Position numbers and translations under genes: made by a program. Below are positions 39,340-47,164 of a stretch of DNA of 64,000 bases, piece by piece. The DNA is from Herbiconiux sp. SALV-R1 (GTDB taxonomy: Bacteria; Actinomycetota; Actinomycetes; Actinomycetales; Microbacteriaceae), in assembly GCF_013113715.1 (NCBI RefSeq), contig NZ_CP053344.1, positions 868,001 through 932,000 of the forward strand. The letters are read 5' to 3'. The first letter of the stretch is position 1. Each line of letters opens with the position of its first letter. The notes under the pieces are model-generated. The model ran no database searches. It was not told the origin of the DNA and worked only from the letters and a program-made list of their open reading frames with translations.

Positions 39340-39408
39340 TCCGACAGCATGAACGGAATTCCGACAATGCACAACAGGCAGAACTGGCGTGTTGCCGGAT
39401 TCTCCGAC
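39340..39408. promoter_or_regulatory. Operator-like repeats in the immunity region
   Basis: TCCGAC occurs three times on the plus strand at 39340-39345, 39360-39365 and 39403-39408, and TCCGGA at 39437-39442 lies in the spacer of the repressor promoter. Spacings of 20 and 43 nt are near whole helical turns. These are likely binding sites for the repressor or Cro. Confidence 0.5.
39346..39374 (-). promoter_or_regulatory. Leftward promoter for cro-antirepressor
   Basis: Minus-strand -35 TTGTGC (39374-39369) and -10 CATGCT (39351-39346) are 17 nt apart, and the -10 lies 7 nt before the cro ATG. The palindrome CGGAATTCCG (39354-39363) lies in the spacer, a good operator position. Confidence 0.6.
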
Positions 39409-39425
39409 TCGCTGGAAGGCACTTG

Positions 39426-39454
39426 TTGTCAAAGTGTCCGGAAACCCATACACT
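39426..39454 (+). promoter_or_regulatory. Rightward promoter for the repressor gene
   Basis: Plus-strand -35 TTGTCA (39426-39431) and -10 TACACT (39449-39454) are 17 nt apart. The -10 lies 7 nt before the repressor ATG (39462), so the message should be leaderless, like that of lambda cI from PRM. Confidence 0.65.
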
Positions 39455-39461
39455 CTTCGGC

Positions 39462-39770
39462 ATGAGCATTCAGAACAACGTCACGCCCTTCGCCGACGAG
39501 ACTCGTCTCCTGCGCCGCGCACGAGGAGCGTTCGTGAAATCGATGATCGACCAGGAAGAGCGGTCAGCACGGTTCGTAGCGATCCGTATCGGGCTCAACC
39601 CCACCTCGATGGGGGAGCGCCTCAAGGGACAGTCACCGTTCCTGGCCGACGAGCTCGAGCACATCGCTCGCGTGCTGCGAATCGACCCCGTGAAGTTCTA
39701 CGGCGACTACATCGCCGTCACCGCCACCGGCAACCCTGCCGACGACGCGAAGGTGCAGCAAAAGGATTAG
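39462..39770 (+). CDS. Repressor-like helix-turn-helix protein ending in the att core
   Basis: I take the ATG at 39462, placed 7 nt after a TACACT -10 box; an earlier frame opening is within the promoter. The 102-aa product has a helix-turn-helix domain (residues 35-80: RFVAIRIGLNPTSMGERLKG, then ADELEHIARVLRIDP). Its last codons are ...KVQQKD and the stop TAG at 39768-39770 lies in sequence that belongs to the interrupted tRNA-Arg. The gene is therefore cut, or at least ended, by the attachment site. It is divergent from cro. In the circular phage it would run on across attP toward int, so the free phage may encode a longer, different C-terminus. Confidence 0.8.
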   Translation: MSIQNNVTPFADETRLLRRARGAFVKSMIDQEERSARFVAIRIGLNPTSMGERLKGQSPFLADELEHIARVLRIDPVKFYGDYIAVTATGNPADDAKVQQKD

Positions 39771-39804
39771 AAGGCCGGTGCTCTATCCACTGAGCTACAG
39801 GGGC
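39764..39804 (-). other. attR: 5' half of host tRNA-Arg(TCT), interrupted by the prophage
   Basis: Read on the minus strand from 39804, the sequence matches tRNA positions 1-41: acceptor GCCCCTG, D-arm GCTC...GAGC, and anticodon loop CTTCTAA with anticodon TCT. Then it turns into repressor coding sequence (TTTTGCTGC...), with no T-arm or matching 3' acceptor strand. So the phage crossed over in the anticodon arm and this junction does not rebuild the tRNA. The 3' half should lie left of the window at attL. Confidence 0.8.
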
Positions 39805-39819
39805 GACGCGAAAAGCGTA

Positions 39820-39854
39820 CTACGGGCCGGGCGGGGAGTCCGCTCGGCCCGTAG
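39820..39854 (-). terminator. Hairpin terminator after the 39868-40779 gene
   Basis: CTACGGGCCG (39820-39829) pairs perfectly with CGGCCCGTAG (39845-39854). On the minus strand it is followed by TACGCTTTT, a short U-run, just upstream of the tRNA-Arg half. Confidence 0.65.
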
Positions 39855-39867
39855 TCACTCTGGGCGG

Positions 39868-40779
39868 TCAGTCGTGGGAGCCGCCGCGCGGGGGGAAGGC
39901 GTTCACCGGGGGAGGGAGTTCGCCGGCGGCGCGCGATTCGCCGGGGTCGGTGGTGAGCTCGAGGTCGCCGAGGCCGTTCGAGGTGGCGCGGCGGTCGACG
40001 CCACGCGAGCCGGTGCCCGAGGCGACCTGCTGCACGGTGGGCCGCGGCTCGTGGGTGGGCGGCAGCGGTGCCGACGGGTGCATGCGGGAGGTGTCGACCG
40101 GAACGGCGACGGTGGGGGTGCCGATGCTCGAGGCCGAAGCCGCCGGAGCGCCCGAGCCCACCGGGCTCGCCGCCGCTGCGCCGGCCCCGGCCGGCGAGCC
40201 GCCCTGCTGGTCGGCGTACTGGTTGTGGTGCTGCTGCGCCACCCAGGCGTCCTGCTGGGCGAGCAGCTCGCGCTCGGCCGAGTCGCCCTGGGCGGCCCAG
40301 CGGTCGAGGTCGCTCTGGAACACCTTGCGCGCCCGGCCCGGCCGCTGCTGCCAGTCGACCAGGCGGTCGCGGAACTCGATGACCGCCGGCTCGATCTGGT
40401 AGCCGAAGGTAGCGGAGTTGCGCTTCATCTCGGCGAGCGCGTGCGCCGCCCAGTTGGCCGCGACATCGGAGCCCTTGATGGGGAGCAGACGCACCTGGAT
40501 GTCGGCCTGCCCGGTCGCGCGATCGGAGAGAATCTGCTCCTGCGGGGTGAGGGAGTTCCACACCGAGGCTTGCTCGGCGGCGTCGATGAGCGCGGCGATG
40601 GCCGAGACCCGCAGCTCGCGGTCGTGCTTGGCCAGGAGGCGCTTGACGGCCGAGTGCGCGACCCAGGCTGCGATGAGGCCCGCCACGATGATCGCGGCGG
40701 CAGGCAAGACGATGCTCGACACGACGTACTCGCCGTCGGCCGAGTACAACCAGCGAGCGAAACCATTCCACCATTCCAT
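39868..40779 (-). CDS. Conserved actinobacterial membrane protein
   Basis: I take the ATG at 40779, which lies 7 nt after a TAGTGT box (minus strand), over a GTG three codons earlier; the product is 303 aa. It has one membrane segment near residues 22-42 (VLPAAAIIVAGLIAAWVA), then a helical cytoplasmic region (residues 45-170) and a long Pro/Ser/Ala-rich, probably disordered C-terminus. No function is known to me. It is the first chromosomal gene next to the prophage. Confidence 0.7.
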   Translation of the reverse strand: MEWWNGFARWLYSADGEYVVSSIVLPAAAIIVAGLIAAWVAHSAVKRLLAKHDRELRVSAIAALIDAAEQASVWNSLTPQEQILSDRATGQADIQVRLLPIKGSDVAANWAAHALAEMKRNSATFGYQIEPAVIEFRDRLVDWQQRPGRARKVFQSDLDRWAAQGDSAERELLAQQDAWVAQQHHNQYADQQGGSPAGAGAAAASPVGSGAPAASASSIGTPTVAVPVDTSRMHPSAPLPPTHEPRPTVQQVASGTGSRGVDRRATSNGLGDLELTTDPGESRAAGELPPPVNAFPPRGGSHD

Positions 40780-40851
40780 GTGCGGCACACTACCCGCGCA
40801 TCTCGGGCCCGGCGCTCCGACGGGCCGGTGTGGGAGGAACTGTGATCTGCG

Positions 40852-41094
40852 TCAGCGCAGGCACTCCATCGCCTCCTCCGCCGAGGCGAATTCGCCGATC
40901 GGCACGACCACGAGCGAGGGCAGCAGCCGCTTCGCCGTGAAGCGGCGGCCGACGGGCTCGCCGGGCTGCCCGTGCTCGCCGTCGCGCAGCTCGACGTAGC
41001 CGAGCACGTGGCCGGAGGCCGCGGTGACCCTCCAGTAGCCCTCGCGGACGCGGCGGAGGGCGGGGCGACCGGTCGTGATGCTGGATGCGTTCAT
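40852..41094 (-). CDS. Conserved hypothetical protein
   Basis: The 80-aa product is compact, with strands YWRVTAASGHVLGYVEL and RFTAKRLLPSLVVVPIGEF and a C-terminal helix. A TAGCCT box ends 6 nt before the ATG on the minus strand, suggesting a leaderless message. No family recognised, but similar small proteins occur in other actinobacteria. Confidence 0.65.
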   Translation of the reverse strand: MNASSITTGRPALRRVREGYWRVTAASGHVLGYVELRDGEHGQPGEPVGRRFTAKRLLPSLVVVPIGEFASAEEAMECLR

Positions 41095-41142
41095 GAGGGC
41101 AGGCTACGGCGCACCACCGACATCGGGCCCGTCAGCTCCCCG

Positions 41143-41148
41143 TAGACT
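41143..41148 (+). promoter_or_regulatory. -10 box for leaderless msrA
   Basis: TAGACT ends 6 nt before the ATG at 41155; no Shine-Dalgarno sequence is present. Confidence 0.5.
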
Positions 41149-41154
41149 CCGGGC

Positions 41155-41682
41155 ATGACAACTTTCGTTCTCGCAGGAGGCTGCTTCTGGTGCCTCGACG
41201 CCGTCTACCGCACCCTCGAGGGCGTGAGCGACGTGGTCTCGGGCTACACCGGCGGCAGCGTGCCGAACCCCACGTACGAGCAGGTCTGCACGGGCACCAC
41301 CGGGCAGGCCGAGGCGGTCGCCGTCACCTTCGACCCCGAGGTCATCCCGGCCGACGTCATCCTCGACGTCTTCTTCACCCTCCACGACCCGCGCCAGCTC
41401 AACCGTCAGGGCAACGACATCGGCACGCAGTACCGCTCGGCGATGTTCTACGACGGCGAGGAGCAGAAGGCGCTGTTCGAGGAGTCCCTGACGCGCGCCG
41501 CCGACCTCTGGGACGGCGGCATCGTCACGACCCTCGAGCCGCTCGGCGAGTTCTATCGCGCCGAGGAGTACCACCAGGACTTCTTCGCCAAGAACCCCGG
41601 TCAGGGCTACTGCATGGCCGTCGCACTGCCGAAGGTGAACAAGGTGCGCAAGGCCTACGCCAGGTACATCAAGGCGGCCTGA
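41155..41682 (+). CDS. msrA: Peptide methionine-S-sulfoxide reductase
   Basis: The 175-aa enzyme repairs oxidised methionine in proteins using thioredoxin. The active-site GGCFWCLDAVYRTLEG with the catalytic Cys (near residue 10), the GYTGG motif, and the tail FFAKNPGQGYC with the resolving Cys are all visible. Length is normal for the family. It is probably transcribed alone as a leaderless message. Confidence 0.97.
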   Translation: MTTFVLAGGCFWCLDAVYRTLEGVSDVVSGYTGGSVPNPTYEQVCTGTTGQAEAVAVTFDPEVIPADVILDVFFTLHDPRQLNRQGNDIGTQYRSAMFYDGEEQKALFEESLTRAADLWDGGIVTTLEPLGEFYRAEEYHQDFFAKNPGQGYCMAVALPKVNKVRKAYARYIKAA

Positions 41683-41800
41683 CTTCTCCACAGTCCACGA
41701 CGCCCGCGCCCTCGTCCACAGATCGAGGTCGCGGGCGTTCGTCGTCCCGGACCGTCTCGATACTCGTTGCATTCATCAACCGAACTGCAAGGAGCATCCG

Positions 41801-42454
41801 ATGCCCGACCTCATCACCGTCACCGGAGTCGTCGCGACCACGCCCCGTCACGTCACGACGAACTCGGGTCTCGAGATCACGAGTTTCCGCCTGGCCTCCA
41901 CCCAGCGCCGCTACGACCGCGACCAGAAGAAGTGGGTCGACGGCGAGACCAACTGGTACTCCGTGTCGGGCTTCCGGCACCTCGCGCTGAACCTCGTGGG
42001 TTCGCTCCAGGTCGGCCACCCGCTGGTCGTCTCCGGGCGCCTCCGCATCCGCACGTGGGACAACGGCGAGCGCACCGGCACGAGCGTCGAGATCGAGGCG
42101 GATGCGGTGGGTCACGACCTCGCGCGGGGCACCGCCGTGTTCACCCGGGTGCTCGCCAACCCCGGGCCTCCCGGTGCGCCGACGGCGACGGATGCTGCGG
42201 CTGGGCCGGCAGAGGCCGTCTCGGTGGCCGCGGTGCCGGGTGGCGACGTCGACGCCGCCGGCTGGGCGGCACCTGGGCTGGGTGGCTCGCTCAACGGGCT
42301 CACCGGCGCGTTCGACCCTGCCGCCCTCCCCGGTGTCGACGGCCACGACCACGACGACACCGGCAACGCGACGGACGACGAGGGCCCCGAGGGGGTGTCC
42401 GAGCCGTTCGACCCCGCCGAGAAGTCCGACGACGACGCCCTCCTGCCGTTCTGA
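41801..42454 (+). CDS. ssb: Single-stranded DNA-binding protein (SSB-like)
   Basis: The 217-aa product has an N-terminal OB fold (residues 1-110: ITVTGVVATTP, FRLASTQRRYDRD, NWYSVSGFRHLA, GHPLVVSGRLRIRTW) and a long Gly/Ala/Asp-rich linker ending in the acidic tip DDDALLPF, which binds partner proteins. It is likely the second SSB of the genome; the usual replicative one sits with the ribosomal rpsF-rpsR genes, which are not here. Confidence 0.88.
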   Translation: MPDLITVTGVVATTPRHVTTNSGLEITSFRLASTQRRYDRDQKKWVDGETNWYSVSGFRHLALNLVGSLQVGHPLVVSGRLRIRTWDNGERTGTSVEIEADAVGHDLARGTAVFTRVLANPGPPGAPTATDAAAGPAEAVSVAAVPGGDVDAAGWAAPGLGGSLNGLTGAFDPAALPGVDGHDHDDTGNATDDEGPEGVSEPFDPAEKSDDDALLPF

Positions 42455-42593
42455 CCGGTGGCAGAGGCGCAGGGGGTGGCGCGCTGGCCGGACTCTCAGG
42501 TGGTGGGCGTCGGGGTGCGCATAAACTCGGGGAGGCTCAAGAGCCCGGCGCGACGATCGCGCCGATGCAGCGATCGAGAGGACACGGCCCACG

Positions 42594-43199
42594 ATGCGGA
42601 CCACAGCGGGAGCGGTCATCACCCCATCGCGAGGTGGCCGCGGCCGCACCCCCGGGGCCGCTCGCTCCGGTACTGCGCGCTCCGGTGCGGCGCGTTCCCG
42701 TGCCGTTCGCTCCAGTGCCGCCCGCTCGGGAGCCGTGCTGCTCCTGGCGCTCGTGGCCGCGGGACTCTCGGGGTGCGTCGGGGGCAGCGGCGGAGACGAC
42801 GCCGGCCAGAGCACGGCGGCGCCGAGCTCCGCGGGCTCGGCCCCCGCCACCTCTGCCCCGCCCACCAAGACCGCCGCGCTCAACCCCGGTGGGTCGGCAG
42901 CCGACAACCAGCCCTTCTTCGACCAGGTCAACCGCGCCCTCATCGCGGCGAACCCCGAGGCAGGAGGAGTCGAGATCACGAGCAACCTCCGCGACAACGG
43001 CTTCGACATCACCGCCATGCAGGTGACCGTCGACACCACCACGGTCGGTGTCGAGGCCGACTCCATCCAGTTCTCGGTGAAGTGGGGCGACGACTGTCTC
43101 ATCGGGCAGTACGGTCACGGCGAGTACACCAGCATGGTCGCACCCGCCCTCGGCACCGGGACGTGTCTGATCGGTCAGACCCGGCCCATAGACTGGTAG
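42594..43199 (+). CDS. Putative lipoprotein, conserved in Microbacteriaceae
   Basis: The 201-aa product has a lipobox LSGC with Cys61 after a hydrophobic stretch (residues 47-58). The first 46 residues are unusually long and basic, built of ARSGA-like repeats; the start may therefore be wrong, but the alternatives in the frame are too close to the lipobox. After a Ser/Ala/Pro linker the C-terminal domain (residues 100-201) has two Cys (DDCLIG, TGTCLIG), perhaps a disulfide. Function unknown. Confidence 0.7.
   Translation: MRTTAGAVITPSRGGRGRTPGAARSGTARSGAARSRAVRSSAARSGAVLLLALVAAGLSGCVGGSGGDDAGQSTAAPSSAGSAPATSAPPTKTAALNPGGSAADNQPFFDQVNRALIAANPEAGGVEITSNLRDNGFDITAMQVTVDTTTVGVEADSIQFSVKWGDDCLIGQYGHGEYTSMVAPALGTGTCLIGQTRPIDW
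43189..43194 (+). promoter_or_regulatory. -10 box for leaderless ettA
   Basis: TAGACT ends 7 nt before the ATG at 43202 and overlaps the end of the upstream lipoprotein gene. Confidence 0.45.
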
Positions 43200-43201
43200 G
43201 C

Positions 43202-44884
<1,683 letters not shown>

Positions 44885-44897
44885 CGGGAGCGCCGCC

Positions 44898-45380
44898 ATG
44901 CGCCTGCACGTGCCGATCCAGTTGCGCTGGTCGGATCTCGATGCCTACGGGCACGTCAACAACGCGTCGATGCTGAAGATCCTCGAAGAGGCGCGCGTGT
45001 TCGCCTTCTGGGTCGACGGCGATCTCACCTCACCCGACCAGGCGGCCTGGTCGACGGCGGTGATCGACGCCGGCCCCGAGGCCGACACGAAGAGCGTCAT
45101 CTCGCGCCAGGAGATCGAGTACGTGCGCTCGATGCCTTACATCAGGCAGCCGATCGACGTCGAGCTGTGGATCGGGCACCTCGGCGGCGCCAGCCTCGAC
45201 GTGTACTACGAAGTGAAGACCCCCGAGGGCGTCGAGCCGCGCCTCACCTTCGTGAAGGCGTCGACCACCCTCGTGCTCGTCGACGCCGCCACCGACCGAC
45301 CCCGCCGCATCAACGCGCACGAGCGCGAGGCCTGGGAGCCTTACCTCGAGGAACCCCTCACCTTCCGCCGCCGCTCCTGA
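44898..45380 (+). CDS. Acyl-CoA thioesterase, hotdog fold
   Basis: The 160-aa product starts with LRWSDLDAYGHVNNASMLKILEEAR, the 4HBT/YbgC pattern with the catalytic Asp in D.D..GHVNN (written here over one short span), followed by EIEYVRSMPYIRQPIDVELWIG. It would hydrolyse short- or medium-chain acyl-CoAs. It starts 13 nt after ettA and probably shares its transcript. Confidence 0.9.
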   Translation: MRLHVPIQLRWSDLDAYGHVNNASMLKILEEARVFAFWVDGDLTSPDQAAWSTAVIDAGPEADTKSVISRQEIEYVRSMPYIRQPIDVELWIGHLGGASLDVYYEVKTPEGVEPRLTFVKASTTLVLVDAATDRPRRINAHEREAWEPYLEEPLTFRRRS

Positions 45381-45422
45381 GCCGCCGCTGGCGGACTCAG
45401 CGAGCGGACTCCGCGGGCGGCT

Positions 45423-46304
45423 TCACCCCCGCGGCGCCGGCCGCCCGGCCCGCACCATCCCCTCCTGAGCCACCGACGCGATGAGCCGCCCGCCCCGGTC
45501 GTAGATCTCGCCGAGCGAGAGCCCCCGCCCGCCACTCGCGCTGGGCGAGCGCTGCGTGTACAGCAGCCACTCGTCGGCCCGCGCGAACCTGTGCCACCAC
45601 ATCGCGTGGTCGAGGCTCGCCATCTTGAGGTCGGGCCGCGCCCACGACATGCCGTGTCGGCGCATCACCGGCTCGAGGATCGTGTAGTCGCTCGCGTACG
45701 CGAGCGCCGCACGGTGGATGTTCGGGTCGTCGGGGAGGCGCCCCAGCGCCTTGATCCACACGGCCTGGTGCGCCACCCGCTCGCCCTCGACCGTGAAGTA
45801 GATGGGGGAGGGCACGTGGCGCATGTCGAAAGCCCGCTCTTCGGCCCACGAGCGGGCGATCGGGTGGTCGACGGCGGCGAGCGACTCGACGGCGCTCGGC
45901 AGGGCCTCGGGGTCGGCGATGTCGTGGGGCATCTCCACCTGGTGCTCGAAGCCCTCGTCCTCGATCTGGAACGACAGGATCGCCGAGAGGATCGGCACCC
46001 CGTTCTGGTACGCCTGCGTGCGCCGGGTCGAGAACGAACGCCCGTCGTGGATGCGGTCGACGGCGAAGGTGACCGGGGCGGTGGCGTCACCCGGGCGCAG
46101 GAAGTAGCCGTGCAGCGAGTGCACCGCCCGCTCGGGGTCGACGGTGCGGATGGCCGCCACCAGCCCCTGCGCCAGGATCTGACCCCCGAACACCCTGCCG
46201 CTCGGCATCCACTGCGACGGGCCCGTGAAGATGTCTTCGGTGGTGCGGGCCCCGGTGTCGACGAGGTCGAGGGTGGTGAGGAATCCGGCGAGGGGATCGG
46301 GCAT
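45423..46304 (-). CDS. tesB: Acyl-CoA thioesterase II (TesB)
   Basis: The 293-aa product is a double-hotdog thioesterase. Typical features are VFGGQILAQGLVAA in the first hotdog (residues 39-52), VHSLHGYFLRPGD, TRRTQAYQNG, and in the second half ASDYTILEPV, SLDHAMWWHR and the catalytic-type DEWLLYTQRSPSASGGRGL. Length matches the family. It is transcribed against the preceding thioesterase gene. Confidence 0.93.
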   Translation of the reverse strand: MPDPLAGFLTTLDLVDTGARTTEDIFTGPSQWMPSGRVFGGQILAQGLVAAIRTVDPERAVHSLHGYFLRPGDATAPVTFAVDRIHDGRSFSTRRTQAYQNGVPILSAILSFQIEDEGFEHQVEMPHDIADPEALPSAVESLAAVDHPIARSWAEERAFDMRHVPSPIYFTVEGERVAHQAVWIKALGRLPDDPNIHRAALAYASDYTILEPVMRRHGMSWARPDLKMASLDHAMWWHRFARADEWLLYTQRSPSASGGRGLSLGEIYDRGGRLIASVAQEGMVRAGRPAPRG

Positions 46305-46377
46305 GGTGCCTCCGGTCGGCGACGCGGGCGCGCGGGGCGCCCGGAACGGGTGCTGTGAAGTAGTTTAGACAGCAGCA

Positions 46378-47061
46378 ATGGTCAACACGCTCAGCCTCAT
46401 CGACGCCGCCTCCCTCGGTGACCTCAAGGTCTACCTCGGGCGCGCGGCGCGCGTCGACGGTGGCGCTGCGGTGCGGCTCATCGGCGGCATGGGGGTGCTC
46501 GCGGCCTACACCGCGTCGCTCACCCCGAAGGGCCTGCTCGACAGCACGCCCACCGTGCTGGGCCTCCGCACCTTCGCGCTCTCGCATCCGGAGCCGTTCG
46601 ACGTCGTCGTCGCCATCAGGCCCCTGCTCGACCGCCTGGCGCAGGCGTCGGTGATGAGCAACGCCGCCGAGGGCAACGTCGAGGTGCCGCTGCCTCCCGT
46701 CGAGGGCGGGGTGGCGTGGGCGGGCGTGAGTCCGCCGCGCGGCGGCTGGGTGCCGACCGGCAAGCTCGACCCGCGCGTGCTCGAGGAGGCCGCCCGCAAG
46801 GGCATCGCCGAGGTGGCCGCGGGAGTGCCCGCCGACCCCGGCGAGCACCTGGTGCACCGGGTGCGCTCCGAGGTGTGGGGGCGCGACCTGCCGGTGAGCG
46901 TGGGGGAGACGGATGACCCGACCCTGCGCATCCCCGCCGGTGCCGCCTTCTGTGCCGTGAGCCTCGGCTTCGTGAAGCTCGACGACCCCGTCTCGGTGTT
47001 CACCTCCGGCGGGTGGTCGCGCCTGTCGATGAAGCGCGGCCACGTCCTCGTGCGCCGCTGA
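46378..47061 (+). CDS. Conserved hypothetical protein
   Basis: The 227-aa product is soluble, Gly/Ala/Val-rich and without signal or membrane segments. Similar proteins occur in other Microbacteriaceae, and I do not know a function. A TAGACA box ends 6 nt before the ATG, again suggesting a leaderless start. It is divergent from tesB and is followed by a long hairpin. Confidence 0.75.
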   Translation: MVNTLSLIDAASLGDLKVYLGRAARVDGGAAVRLIGGMGVLAAYTASLTPKGLLDSTPTVLGLRTFALSHPEPFDVVVAIRPLLDRLAQASVMSNAAEGNVEVPLPPVEGGVAWAGVSPPRGGWVPTGKLDPRVLEEAARKGIAEVAAGVPADPGEHLVHRVRSEVWGRDLPVSVGETDDPTLRIPAGAAFCAVSLGFVKLDDPVSVFTSGGWSRLSMKRGHVLVRR

Positions 47062-47072
47062 CCCGCCCCCGC

Positions 47073-47141
47073 TGCACGTTTCTCCCCGACAAAGTCCGGG
47101 ATAACTGCAGTCTTCACGGACTTTGTCGGGGAGAACGTGCA
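47073..47141. repeat. Long inverted repeat between convergent genes
   Basis: Arms of 26 and 25 nt (47073-47098 and 47117-47141) pair with one bulged T. The loop contains ACTGCAG. It can end transcription of both flanking genes, but the stem is much longer than a usual terminator and may be a dispersed palindromic element. Confidence 0.7.
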
Positions 47142-47164
47142 CGCGGGCGCGAAGCGCCGCGCCC

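Larger units (their letters stand above)
1..39770. mobile_element. Temperate siphovirus prophage, left end outside the window
   Basis: The segment carries a full siphovirus gene set: integrase, terminase, portal, protease, capsid, connectors, tail chaperones, tape measure, minor tail proteins, endolysin, holin-like proteins, recombination and replication genes, antirepressor, cro and repressor. The right boundary is clear. Phage coding sequence changes at about 39764 into the 5' half of a host tRNA-Arg gene on the minus strand, and typical chromosomal genes follow. The left boundary is not visible: the integrase reading frame is still open at base 1, so attL lies to the left. All core functions look intact apart from a frameshifted methyltransferase, so the prophage may be inducible; that is inference. 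Confidence 0.95.

Noticed and set aside
828-39804. The two tRNA-Arg sequences as the attL/attR pair
   Set aside because: They are in opposite orientation (828-903 on plus, 39764-39804 on minus). Simple integration gives direct repeats, so attL must lie left of the window and the left tRNA is a phage gene.
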